A DNA stretch of 64,000 bases, taken from positions 1,674,001 to 1,738,000 of the forward strand of contig NZ_JBHZTH010000001.1 of the NCBI RefSeq assembly GCF_046545555.1, read 5' to 3'. The notes beneath the pieces are model-generated. The model worked only from the letters and a program-made list of their open reading frames with translations, ran no database searches and was not told the DNA's origin. This DNA comes from Winogradskyella sp046545555. GTDB taxonomy: Bacteria > Bacteroidota > Bacteroidia > Flavobacteriales > Flavobacteriaceae. Below, piece by piece: positions 55,113 to 63,312 of the stretch. The number at the start of each line of letters is the position of its first letter. Within the stretch, counting starts at the first letter, position 1. Position numbers and translations under genes: made by a program.

Positions 55113-56495
55113 ATGGTTTTAAGCAACTATACCAAAGAATTTAAATACAACCTTAAACTCGCGTCTCCCGTGATTTTAGGTATGCTTGGGCATACTTTTG
55201 TGAGCTTTGTAGATAATGTGATGGTTGGGCAATTGGGTGCTGCAGAATTAGCCGCGGTGTCTTTGGGTAATAGCTTTATTTTTATTGCCATGTCTTTGGG
55301 TATAGGTTTTTCTACAGCCATTACACCTTTGGTTGCAGAAGCAGATACTGAGCAGAATTTTACTAAAGGTAAGTCCGTTTTTAAACATGGTTTTTTTCTC
55401 TGTACAGTTTTAGGTATTGTTTTGTTTTTAATGACCGTTGCCGCTAAGCCCTTAATGTATGTTATGGATCAACCAGAAGAGGTGGTGAAACTAGCGATGC
55501 CGTATTTAGATTTAGTGGCATTTTCTTTGGTGCCTTTAATTGTATTTCAGGCGTTTAAACAATTTAGTGATGGTTTATCTTTAACGAAGTACCCAATGTA
55601 TGCGACTATTATAGCTAATGTTCTAAATGTGGCTATTAATTATGTTTTAATCTTTGGAAAGTTTGGTTTTCCAGAAATGGGTATTGTTGGTGCTGCAGTT
55701 GGTACTTTGGTATCGCGTTTCGTTATGCTGTTTTACTTATGGTGGTTATTGGCAAAAAAGGAAAAATCTAAGGCTTTTGTTACTAATATCAAATTCTTTA
55801 AACTTAGTAAGCAACCCTTAAAAAAGCTCACCAATTTAGGATTGCCAAGCGCTATGCAAATGTTCTTTGAGGTTGCCATATTTACTGCTGCCATATGGCT
55901 CAGTGGTACTTTGGGTAAAAATGCTCAAGCCGCTAACCAGATCGCTTTAAACTTATCTTCTATGACTTTTATGGTAGCAATGGGATTGAGTGTTGCGGCT
56001 ATGATACGTGTTGGCAATCAAAAAGGGTTAAAAGATTTTAGAGCATTAAAGCGTATTGCAGAGTCTATCTTTTTAGTCGGTTTTATGTTTGCTGTAGTGT
56101 TTGCATTATTCTTTGTTATATTCCATACGATGCTTCCAGATTTGTATGTGGATTTAGATGACCCTACCAATGCTGTAGATACTGCTGAGGTGGTTAAAAT
56201 TGCAGCAACTTTACTGTTAGCAGCTGCTGTGTTTCAGATAAGTGATAGTTTGCAAGTCATTACACTAGGTGCTTTACGTGGACTTCAAGATGTTAAGATA
56301 CCAACGATCATCACTTTTATTTCGTATTGGGTAATTGGGTTTCCGGTCAGTTACTTTCTAGGCAAAGAAGAGGCTTACGGAAGTCTTGGAATATGGCTTG
56401 GATTGTTAGCAGGTTTGAGTGCTGCTGCAATTTTATTGTATATTCGGTTTAATTATCTCACAAAGCGTTTAATTTTGCAACAAGACAAAAATTAG
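55113..56495 (+). CDS. MATE family multidrug/sodium antiporter
   Basis: A 460-residue inner-membrane protein with about 12 transmembrane helices in two MATE halves. The first has 'PVILGMLGHTFVSFVDNVMVGQLGAAELAAVSLGN' (read in parts), the second 'LGLPSAMQMFFEVAIFT' and 'AANQIALNLSSMTFM'. It belongs to the NorM-like branch and exports cationic compounds in exchange for sodium or protons. It is the first gene of a close group: the acidic protein gene starts 2 bp after it, then the PAP2 gene. Confidence 0.93.
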   Translation: MVLSNYTKEFKYNLKLASPVILGMLGHTFVSFVDNVMVGQLGAAELAAVSLGNSFIFIAMSLGIGFSTAITPLVAEADTEQNFTKGKSVFKHGFFLCTVLGIVLFLMTVAAKPLMYVMDQPEEVVKLAMPYLDLVAFSLVPLIVFQAFKQFSDGLSLTKYPMYATIIANVLNVAINYVLIFGKFGFPEMGIVGAAVGTLVSRFVMLFYLWWLLAKKEKSKAFVTNIKFFKLSKQPLKKLTNLGLPSAMQMFFEVAIFTAAIWLSGTLGKNAQAANQIALNLSSMTFMVAMGLSVAAMIRVGNQKGLKDFRALKRIAESIFLVGFMFAVVFALFFVIFHTMLPDLYVDLDDPTNAVDTAEVVKIAATLLLAAAVFQISDSLQVITLGALRGLQDVKIPTIITFISYWVIGFPVSYFLGKEEAYGSLGIWLGLLAGLSAAAILLYIRFNYLTKRLILQQDKN

Positions 56496-56497
56496 AA

Positions 56498-56725
56498 ATG
56501 GAATTACCAAAGTTTATATTAGGCGATAATACGGATTATCCAGATTCAATATTCATTATTCATACAGAATTTCCTAGATTTATTATTGATCTTAAGGACG
56601 ACGAGGTCGAGTGGTTTGAAGAATTTGACCAACACGATGAGAAAGAATTAGAAACTGAAACAGAAAACTATATAAAATTGGCCACTGAATTTTACGATAG
56701 AGAAGTGGCGCGTTACGATGACTAA
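56498..56725 (+). CDS. Conserved small acidic protein
   Basis: A 75-residue, strongly acidic cytoplasmic protein: 'MELPKFILGDNTDYPDSIFI' at the start, then 'DEVEWFEEF' and an Asp/Glu-rich C-terminal helix. I do not recognise a named domain. It is tucked between the MATE gene (2 bp) and the PAP2 gene (stop and start overlap as TAATG), so it is surely translated with them. Confidence 0.75.
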   Translation: MELPKFILGDNTDYPDSIFIIHTEFPRFIIDLKDDEVEWFEEFDQHDEKELETETENYIKLATEFYDREVARYDD

Positions 56726-57297
56726 TGCTAGATAGACTTTTAGAATTAGATACAGAACTTTTTTTATATCTCAATAGCTTGGGCTCAGAAACATGGGATG
56801 CCATGTGGCTTCTCATAACTGATGAGCTTACATTTGTTCCACTATATGCAATTCTTCTATTTTTAATTTATACAAAGTATGGACTTAAACCATTGTTGAT
56901 AATGGTTTTGGTTATAGCAGCTATGATTACATTCACAGACCAAACTACAAATATTGTAAAGCGTTCTGTTCTGCGTTTTAGACCTTGTGCCTGTGAGGAA
57001 ATTATGGATACTATAAGATACATTGCAGAACGTTGCAGCAGCAATAGAAGTTTCTTTTCAGGGCACGCTTCTAACTCTATGGCAGCAGCTGTTTTTGGTG
57101 GTTTAGTATTACGACCGTATTACAAAAACCTAATTTTCATTCTCTTATTTTGGGCGTTTATTGTAGCTTATAGTAGAATATACGTTGGTGTACATTTTCC
57201 TGTTGATATTTTATGCGGAATGCTCTTTGGCGCGCTTGCTGGTTCTGGATTCTATAAGCTTAATACCTTTCTTCTGAAAAGGTTTATCTCCGAGTAA
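56725..57297 (+). CDS. PAP2-type membrane phosphatase
   Basis: A 190-residue inner-membrane protein with the three phosphatase signatures of the PAP2 family: 'KRSVLRFRP', 'SFFSGHAS' and 'SRIYVGVHFPVD'. There are about five hydrophobic helices. Likely substrates are lipid phosphates, such as undecaprenyl diphosphate, phosphatidic acid or lipid A phosphates. It starts inside the stop of the small acidic gene. Its 3' end overlaps the convergent ArnT-like gene by 14 bp. Confidence 0.9.
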   Translation: MLDRLLELDTELFLYLNSLGSETWDAMWLLITDELTFVPLYAILLFLIYTKYGLKPLLIMVLVIAAMITFTDQTTNIVKRSVLRFRPCACEEIMDTIRYIAERCSSNRSFFSGHASNSMAAAVFGGLVLRPYYKNLIFILLFWAFIVAYSRIYVGVHFPVDILCGMLFGALAGSGFYKLNTFLLKRFISE

Positions 57298-58894
57298 GCA
57301 GATACAACTTATTAGTCAGTCGATTCTTATAATCATTTTTAGAGAAATTTAAATCATAAGTTTCAATATATTCAATCGTATAAATATTTGAAAGTGATGC
57401 TATAGTTTCAGGATTTACGTTATTAGCTAATAAACCAAATTTAGTTTCACTTGGCAACACATACCCTTCATCAGTTTTTATACTCGGGATTTTATTTCCA
57501 TAATTATAAATCACTTCGGGCGCTACATAATCTAAATGGTATAATTTAAAATCGGATTGTTGTAATTCTGAAACTGGTTTGTAATCTGTTTGGGCTTGAA
57601 TTCTAGCTAGGGGAAGGCCTAAAAAACCAATACATAACATAAAAGTAATAGTTAAATAGAAGAGGTTTTTAATATTTTGATTTTTAAGATTTTTAATGAC
57701 TAAAAACCCAACTACAATTAAAATTATAGTAAGAACAATAAATCTAATTAGAACAGAGCCAGATAAGAATGGTCCAAAAAAGAAACCTAAAACCGAAAAT
57801 AGAATTGCAATTGCTCCAATTAACCCAAACTGAAAATAAACAGGAAAAGTCTCTCTTTTATCCTTTAAGTTTTTAAATTCTCGAATTAAATAGTCAATAT
57901 AAAATCCAATATTGAAAGCTAACGGGATTAGCACTGGCATGAGGTAACGCGATTTCTTTTCAGGAATAATTGAAAGGAGAATTACGGCGATTATTGTCCA
58001 AAAGAAACTAAATCGATAGGCCTTTAAATTTGAAACACGAGATTTCATATATGGATATAGTAAACTTACAAACGCACAAATTGTCCATAAGCCACTCTGT
58101 ACAAAGAAACTCCAGTAGTAATAAAAAGGTCTCACATTATAACTGCTCCAATTTGAGGTTTCCTTGGTTGCTATTCTTGTAAACGTTTCAGGATCGGCTA
58201 CGCGTACATGAAAATACCACCAGCCACCTAATACAATCCCGAAAACTAAAAGACTTATGAGTTTTAAAAAATGAAGTGTTCCTCCCTTAAATTTAAAAGC
58301 GATGCCATAAGCAATTACAAAGGGTAAGAATAAGACATATAAGGAAACAGGCCCTTTAGATAAAACAGAACCTGCTAAGAATAATACACATAATAGACTG
58401 TTTAAGATTGGTGTCTTTGCTTTCTGAAACAGTTGAAAAAGTTGAAATATTGCCATCAACATAAAGCCATGCGTATAAATATCCCAAGGCGCTTCAATAG
58501 TAATACCTATGCAATAAAATGAGGATAGCACAATAAACCCATTGATTAAACTATGTGATTGTGTAAGCTTTATTTTTTTTGACAATAGGAATGTAGATAT
58601 GCCAATGCTCGCTAAAAACAATAGTGGTGGCCAGCGTAAGGCCAATACAGATTTAATACCAAATAAATAACCGAAAATAGCAGTAATCCATGTAGGTAAA
58701 GGTGGTTTTTGATAACGTGGTTCTCCATTCATTGTGGTTAAAATCCAATTATCGTCAGTAAGCATTTCTCTGGCCGATATAAAATTCCTAGCTTCCATAA
58801 TCGTCACTGGTATAGCATCTATAGTGAAGCCCAACATTACAATTACAAAAAGTAAAAGACTGAGAATTGGATATTTTTCTAAATGCTTAATCAT
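57284..58894 (-). CDS. ArnT-like (GT83/PMT) membrane glycosyltransferase
   Basis: A 536-residue inner-membrane protein with about 12 helices. The N-terminal loop motif of ArnT/PMT enzymes is present: 'TIMEARNFISAREML' with the acidic residue, then 'NWILTTMNGEPRYQKPPLPT'. A C-terminal periplasmic domain follows. Such enzymes move a sugar from a polyprenyl phosphate onto lipid A or another acceptor on the periplasmic side. It overlaps the LAB_N gene by 8 bp and lies in one operon with it and the GT2 gene. Confidence 0.9.
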   Translation of the reverse strand: MIKHLEKYPILSLLLFVIVMLGFTIDAIPVTIMEARNFISAREMLTDDNWILTTMNGEPRYQKPPLPTWITAIFGYLFGIKSVLALRWPPLLFLASIGISTFLLSKKIKLTQSHSLINGFIVLSSFYCIGITIEAPWDIYTHGFMLMAIFQLFQLFQKAKTPILNSLLCVLFLAGSVLSKGPVSLYVLFLPFVIAYGIAFKFKGGTLHFLKLISLLVFGIVLGGWWYFHVRVADPETFTRIATKETSNWSSYNVRPFYYYWSFFVQSGLWTICAFVSLLYPYMKSRVSNLKAYRFSFFWTIIAVILLSIIPEKKSRYLMPVLIPLAFNIGFYIDYLIREFKNLKDKRETFPVYFQFGLIGAIAILFSVLGFFFGPFLSGSVLIRFIVLTIILIVVGFLVIKNLKNQNIKNLFYLTITFMLCIGFLGLPLARIQAQTDYKPVSELQQSDFKLYHLDYVAPEVIYNYGNKIPSIKTDEGYVLPSETKFGLLANNVNPETIASLSNIYTIEYIETYDLNFSKNDYKNRLTNKLYLLTRR

Positions 58895-59510
58895 TAGAAC
58901 GTCTTATTAAATAAGCATTACGGATATAAATGATAAGCCCGAATAAATGACCGACTAATAACACTGGATCTTTTCTTATTATGGCATAGGTTAAAATTAA
59001 ACCAGCACCAATTAAACTTAGCACCCAAAATCCCATTGGTAAAGTTGATTCTTTATGACGTTCAGCATGAATCCATTGATATACAAAACGCAAAGTGAAT
59101 ATAATTTGAGCAAAAATACCAAGGATTAATAACCATAGTGGAATGGCTTCATTTTTAAACAAAAGTTCTATATCAATTTTATTATTGTTGTAATAGAAGA
59201 TAACAATTAGAATAGGAGCGATAAATAGAAAATAGCGTATGAGTTTAGGGAATTTTTGCCATTGTCCTTGTAACTGAAGGTTCCTGATATAAATAAAATA
59301 GGTTAAACTTTGCCCAAGCATAATCGCAAAATCTAGTCGTAAATAACCATAAATAAAAAGAAGAAAAGAAGCAATTAAACTTAAGGTCCAGAAAGTACTT
59401 GGTGTAATAACCTTACGCTGTTTCTCTGATGTAATCCACTGAATTAAAAGTCGAGATGAAAATAAAATCTGTGCTAAAAATCCGATGCTGTAAATGATCC
59501 AATCTTTCAT
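58887..59510 (-). CDS. Tandem LAB_N-domain membrane protein
   Basis: A 207-residue protein made of two LAB_N domains (named after the N-terminus of some lipid-A-disaccharide synthases), each of about three helices: 'GFLAQILFSSRLLIQWITSE' (~8-75) and 'GIFAQIIFTLRFVYQWIHAE' (~128-200). The Gln-Trp pair of each is conserved. It overlaps the GT2 gene by 4 bp (ATGA) and the ArnT-like gene by 8 bp, so the three are translated together. I infer a role in moving or presenting the lipid-linked sugar; this is not proven for the family. Confidence 0.88.
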   Translation of the reverse strand: MKDWIIYSIGFLAQILFSSRLLIQWITSEKQRKVITPSTFWTLSLIASFLLFIYGYLRLDFAIMLGQSLTYFIYIRNLQLQGQWQKFPKLIRYFLFIAPILIVIFYYNNNKIDIELLFKNEAIPLWLLILGIFAQIIFTLRFVYQWIHAERHKESTLPMGFWVLSLIGAGLILTYAIIRKDPVLLVGHLFGLIIYIRNAYLIRRSND

Positions 59511-60223
59511 TTACTTGCTTTTTCAATTTCGTAATTGATATACTTTTTCTTCATCCACAGATAGGCAAAGCAATCCATTAAAGGACCCAAAAGTCTATTC
59601 CATAAACCAAATTTGGCAGTGCCTGCAATACGAGGAAAATGCTGAACAGTTATTTGTGTTACTCTGCCATTTTGCAACATAATCATAGCAGGTAAAAAGC
59701 GATGCAAACCTCTAAACATTGGGATGCGTTTTGCATAATCTGTCTTTATCACTTTTAGTGGGCAACCTGTATCGTCCATTCCATCATGAGTAAAGGCACG
59801 TCTAATACCATTTGCAATTTTAGATGACATATTCTTTACGAAAGAATCTTTTCGGTTAGACCTTACTCCTGTAACTAATTCATAGGAGCCAATATGTTCT
59901 AATAGCACATTAAAATCTTCTGGTGCTGTTTGTAAATCAGAATCTATGTAACCTACTAATTCTGAATTTACATGATCAAAGCCCGCTTTTATAGCAGCAC
60001 TGAGACCTCGATTTTCTCTAAATAAAATATATTCAAAAGCACTGTTGCGTTTACAGATAGCCTCAATTAATGCCTGACTATTGTCTTTAGATCCATCATT
60101 AACAAATAAAATTGAAGTTGATACTGAAGCAATCTCTAGGTATTTAGAAAGTTCTGTTTCTACACGTTCTAAATTTTCTTCCTCATTAAAAACAGGAACA
60201 ACAATTGTAAACTTATACTTCAT
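59507..60223 (-). CDS. GT2 family polyprenyl-phosphate glycosyltransferase
   Basis: A 238-residue GT-A fold enzyme: 'TIVVPVFNEEENLERVE' at the start, nucleotide-binding 'ILFVNDGSKDNSQALIE', and the DxD motif in 'GYIDSDLQTAPEDF'. A family-typical 'GCPLKVIKTDYAKR' follows. There are no C-terminal membrane helices, so it resembles DPM1-type dolichol/undecaprenyl-phosphate sugar transferases without an anchor. It likely makes the lipid-linked sugar used by the ArnT-like protein. First of the three overlapping genes; the MeaB gene ends 41 bp upstream. Confidence 0.9.
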   Translation of the reverse strand: MKYKFTIVVPVFNEEENLERVETELSKYLEIASVSTSILFVNDGSKDNSQALIEAICKRNSAFEYILFRENRGLSAAIKAGFDHVNSELVGYIDSDLQTAPEDFNVLLEHIGSYELVTGVRSNRKDSFVKNMSSKIANGIRRAFTHDGMDDTGCPLKVIKTDYAKRIPMFRGLHRFLPAMIMLQNGRVTQITVQHFPRIAGTAKFGLWNRLLGPLMDCFAYLWMKKKYINYEIEKASK

Positions 60224-60264
60224 GCGTTTGATGGCTTAGTAAGTGCAAAAGTATTGTTTTTTTA

Positions 60265-61344
60265 TCACAACGAAAGCAAGTATTCGGCAGCTGCAAAAGG
60301 AGTTGTTTTTCCGGTTTCAACTAGTTCAATTTGAGACTTTAAAGTACTTTTAATTTTTGAAGCATTATAAAAATTAGATTTTAGACGCTCTTCAATAGTT
60401 TGTAATAACCAAAACTTATTTTGATGTGTTCTATTCTCAGAAAAATAATTGTTAGAAGTTGTTGCTTTTAAGTAATCTTGTATAAGATCCCAAACTTCAG
60501 AAATTCCTTCTCGTTTTAGAGCACTACTTAGCGCTACTTTGGGTGACCAACCTGATGCTTTTTGAGGATACAAATGCAGAGCTCTATTAAATTCAACTTT
60601 AGCCAATTTAGCGGCTTTTACGTTATCGCCATCTGCTTTATTAATGACAATAGCATCGGCCATTTCTATAATACCGCGTTTAATTCCTTGCAGTTCGTCA
60701 CCAGCGCCTGCAAGTTTTAGTAGTAAAAAGAAATCAACCATACTATGTACAGCAGTTTCACTTTGTCCGACACCAACAGTTTCAATTATAATAGTATCAA
60801 ATCCGGCAGCTTCACAAAGAATTATACTTTCTCTAGTTTTTCTTGCGACTCCTCCTAATGAGTCCCCAGAAGCTGATGGCCTAATAAAAGCGTTTTTATC
60901 TTTAACTAAATCCTCCATACGTGTTTTATCACCAAGAATACTTCCTTTACTTAAAGTACTACTTGGGTCTACTGCTAATACAGCAACCTTTTTACCGATA
61001 GAAGTAATGTAAGTGCCAAAAGCTTCAATAAACGTACTCTTACCAACACCAGGCACTCCAGTAATACCAATTCTAACGGATTTATTGGCGTATGGTAAAC
61101 ATGCTGTAATTATATCGTTTGCTTTTTTTGAGTGCTTCGGATGGGTGCTTTCGATCAGAGTAATTGCTCTACTGAGTGACGTTATATTTCCGGCAATTAT
61201 TCCCGTCACTAGATCTTTTACAGAGGGCTGATTTTTACGATTTGCTTTTATCGTATTTGCAGAATTGGTACTTAATATTTCAGGCGGTGTAATACCATCT
61301 TGTTCGTGTAAAGCAGACGAATATGTTTTATCTTTTTTGGCCAC
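60265..61344 (-). CDS. meaB: Methylmalonyl-CoA mutase-associated GTPase MeaB
   Basis: A 359-residue cytoplasmic G3E GTPase that guards and reactivates adenosylcobalamin-dependent methylmalonyl-CoA mutase. It has the P-loop 'GITGVPGVGKST' (about 93-104), 'AVDPSSTLSKGSILGDKTRM', 'ETVGVGQSE' and the guanine-specificity motif 'VINKADGDN'. The mutase genes are not in the window. It follows the DUF2911 gene by 14 bp. Confidence 0.95.
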   Translation of the reverse strand: MAKKDKTYSSALHEQDGITPPEILSTNSANTIKANRKNQPSVKDLVTGIIAGNITSLSRAITLIESTHPKHSKKANDIITACLPYANKSVRIGITGVPGVGKSTFIEAFGTYITSIGKKVAVLAVDPSSTLSKGSILGDKTRMEDLVKDKNAFIRPSASGDSLGGVARKTRESIILCEAAGFDTIIIETVGVGQSETAVHSMVDFFLLLKLAGAGDELQGIKRGIIEMADAIVINKADGDNVKAAKLAKVEFNRALHLYPQKASGWSPKVALSSALKREGISEVWDLIQDYLKATTSNNYFSENRTHQNKFWLLQTIEERLKSNFYNASKIKSTLKSQIELVETGKTTPFAAAEYLLSL

Positions 61345-61358
61345 TTTACACTCTGTAT

Positions 61359-61925
61359 TTATGGATTGGTAGCATTGTATACTTTCATAGGTATTTCTAC
61401 CAAAGTATTATCCCAAGCCATTGTGAGCTTAAGATTCCCCGTTTTATTATCAAACGCTATTGTAAATTGTTCTACAGTCTCATCTATTTTTTGAATATCC
61501 ACTTCGGTTTCCATAACGTCGTAATTAGGATCCCACATTGGTTCCATTTTCTCATTGACTCCCCATTCATATTGCCTTGAGTTGAACATTACTTTCCAAC
61601 TATCTTTCATTGGTACACTCCAAAGCGTATACTTACCTTTTTTAAGCAGCATACCATCTATCATTAAATCTTTATTGGTTTGGAAGGTTGTAGCTTCATT
61701 AGCGCCAGTTCGCCATACTTTATTAAAAGGCACTAATGCCCCAAAAATATCACGTTCGCGTTTAGCAGGTCTATTGTATTCAACCTTAATATCTAAATCA
61801 TTAAGTGAAATTTTAGCAGTGTCTTTTGGGCTTAAACGTGGTGAAAAAATATTTTCTACCAATACAGAATATAAAAGTAATCCTAAAGCTATTATAGATA
61901 ATAGGATAAGAAGGCGTTTTAACAT
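61359..61925 (-). CDS. DUF2911 family protein
   Basis: A 188-residue exported or membrane-anchored protein (N-terminal helix ~4-24). The DUF2911 signature is present: 'VEYNRPAKRERDIFGALVPF' in shortened form, 'VWRTGANEATTF' and 'KKGKYTLWSVP'. The family is widespread in Bacteroidota and of unknown function. It is the first gene of the leftward group that includes meaB. Confidence 0.88.
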   Translation of the reverse strand: MLKRLLILLSIIALGLLLYSVLVENIFSPRLSPKDTAKISLNDLDIKVEYNRPAKRERDIFGALVPFNKVWRTGANEATTFQTNKDLMIDGMLLKKGKYTLWSVPMKDSWKVMFNSRQYEWGVNEKMEPMWDPNYDVMETEVDIQKIDETVEQFTIAFDNKTGNLKLTMAWDNTLVEIPMKVYNATNP

Positions 61926-62179
61926 AGTAATTTATTAAGCAGTTTATGTCTTGTTAATCTAATTTAAGGAGTTTAAAGATAAATCAAATCCCTAAATTTA
62001 TAGAATAGAACGCTGAATTTTAAGCAAATCTTATAAAATTGAAAGTTTTTTAGGATTTTTTGCAACACTTAAAATTTTGTATCGTCTTTAAAGTGTAATC
62101 AACCAAAACCAATTAAACAATCACTGCGTTTCAAATTCATATCGTTGAAAAATGCAAACAGAATGATCGACAAGCTCAA

Positions 62180-62677
62180 ATGCAGCTTTATAATCAGTAC
62201 TGTAATGGTATGTTAATAGTAGCAATGCGGTTTATGAAAGACACAATGGAAGCTGAAGATGTTGTGCAAGAAGCCTTTATAAAGGCATTCTCAAAACTAG
62301 AGCAGTATAAAGCGGAAGTAAGTTTTGGGGCATGGTTAAAACGGATAGTTATTAATAAATGCATCGACGTTTTAAAAGCTAAGCGACAACGTTTAATTGA
62401 ATTAGAAGACCATCATTTGAATGTGATAGATGCTGATTATGAGAGTGAATGGTTAGTCGATGATGGCATTACTATCGATAATGTAAAAGAAGCGATAGCA
62501 CAATTACCAGAAAAATATAAATATGTGGTAATGCTTTATTTGATTGAAGGCTATGATCATAAAGAAATATCAGATATTTTAAATATTTCTGAAGTGGCAT
62601 CAAGAACGCAATTATCTAGAGGAAAGCAAAAATTACAGTTAGTATTAAAAACAAGGAAAAATGGCACAAGATCTTAG
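62180..62677 (+). CDS. ECF-type RNA polymerase sigma factor
   Basis: A cytoplasmic sigma-70 factor of the ECF class: region 2 ('EAEDVVQEAFIKAFSKLEQY') and region 4 ('AIAQLPEKYKYVVMLYLIEG', then 'HKEISDILNISEVASRTQLS'). The first ATG at 62180 gives 165 residues. Sigma-like sequence continues in frame upstream (IVEKCKQNDRQAQ) back to about 62141 with no ATG, GTG or TTG before a stop at 62114. Translation may therefore begin at a rare ATT/ATC (62135 or 62141). It overlaps the next gene by 17 bp, the usual layout of a sigma factor with a membrane partner that may control it. Confidence 0.92.
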   Translation: MQLYNQYCNGMLIVAMRFMKDTMEAEDVVQEAFIKAFSKLEQYKAEVSFGAWLKRIVINKCIDVLKAKRQRLIELEDHHLNVIDADYESEWLVDDGITIDNVKEAIAQLPEKYKYVVMLYLIEGYDHKEISDILNISEVASRTQLSRGKQKLQLVLKTRKNGTRS

Positions 62678-63233
62678 AAATTTATTTGAAGAAGATGAAA
62701 AAGGACAGGATATGAAAATGTCTGATGGTCACGACGCGCGCTTTTTCGATAAGCTTGAAGAACAATTACCAATACAGAAAAAATCGCGCCAATTTAGTTT
62801 CTTAAATATTGCAGCAAGCGTAGTTGTATTGTTAGGGTTAAGTTATGGAGCATTTCAGTTTTTTAAAACACCATCTAAGGTCGTGCCAGAAACACAAGAA
62901 CTTGTTGATACTACGGAGTTAAAAACCATAGGAGATTTTTCACCAGAGTTAAAAAAAGTAGAAGACTATTATTTAGCAAGTATTAATTTAGAATTATCTA
63001 AAGTACAATTAACACCTGAAAATAAGGAGTTGTTTGATGGCTACGTCCTTCGGCTGAAAGAATTAAATGAAGAATATGAGAAACTAACCATTGAACTTAA
63101 TGAAAATGGACCTAATGCAGAGACTTTAGATGCTTTAATAGACAATTTAAAATTTAGATTAAATCTTGTTACACGTTTAAAAGACAAACTTCTAGAGTTT
63201 AATGATGACACTTTTACAGAATCGAGTATATAA
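62661..63233 (+). CDS. Membrane protein, possible anti-sigma factor
   Basis: A 190-residue protein with a cytoplasmic N-terminus (~1-45, containing 'HDARFFDKLEEQLP'), a single membrane helix ('FLNIAASVVVLLGLSYGAFQFF', shortened, ~47-68) and a periplasmic helical, acidic C-terminus. It overlaps the ECF sigma gene by 17 bp. That coupling and the topology suggest an anti-sigma role, though no ZAS-type zinc motif is seen. The PEM-repeat protein gene follows after 79 bp. Confidence 0.75.
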   Translation: MAQDLRNLFEEDEKGQDMKMSDGHDARFFDKLEEQLPIQKKSRQFSFLNIAASVVVLLGLSYGAFQFFKTPSKVVPETQELVDTTELKTIGDFSPELKKVEDYYLASINLELSKVQLTPENKELFDGYVLRLKELNEEYEKLTIELNENGPNAETLDALIDNLKFRLNLVTRLKDKLLEFNDDTFTESSI

Positions 63234-63312
63234 TCACAATCAAAATCAATAAATCAAAAAACGAACAGATTTTACTCAGCTCGGCTGGGTATCTCTTAAA
63301 ATCAAAAAAATC

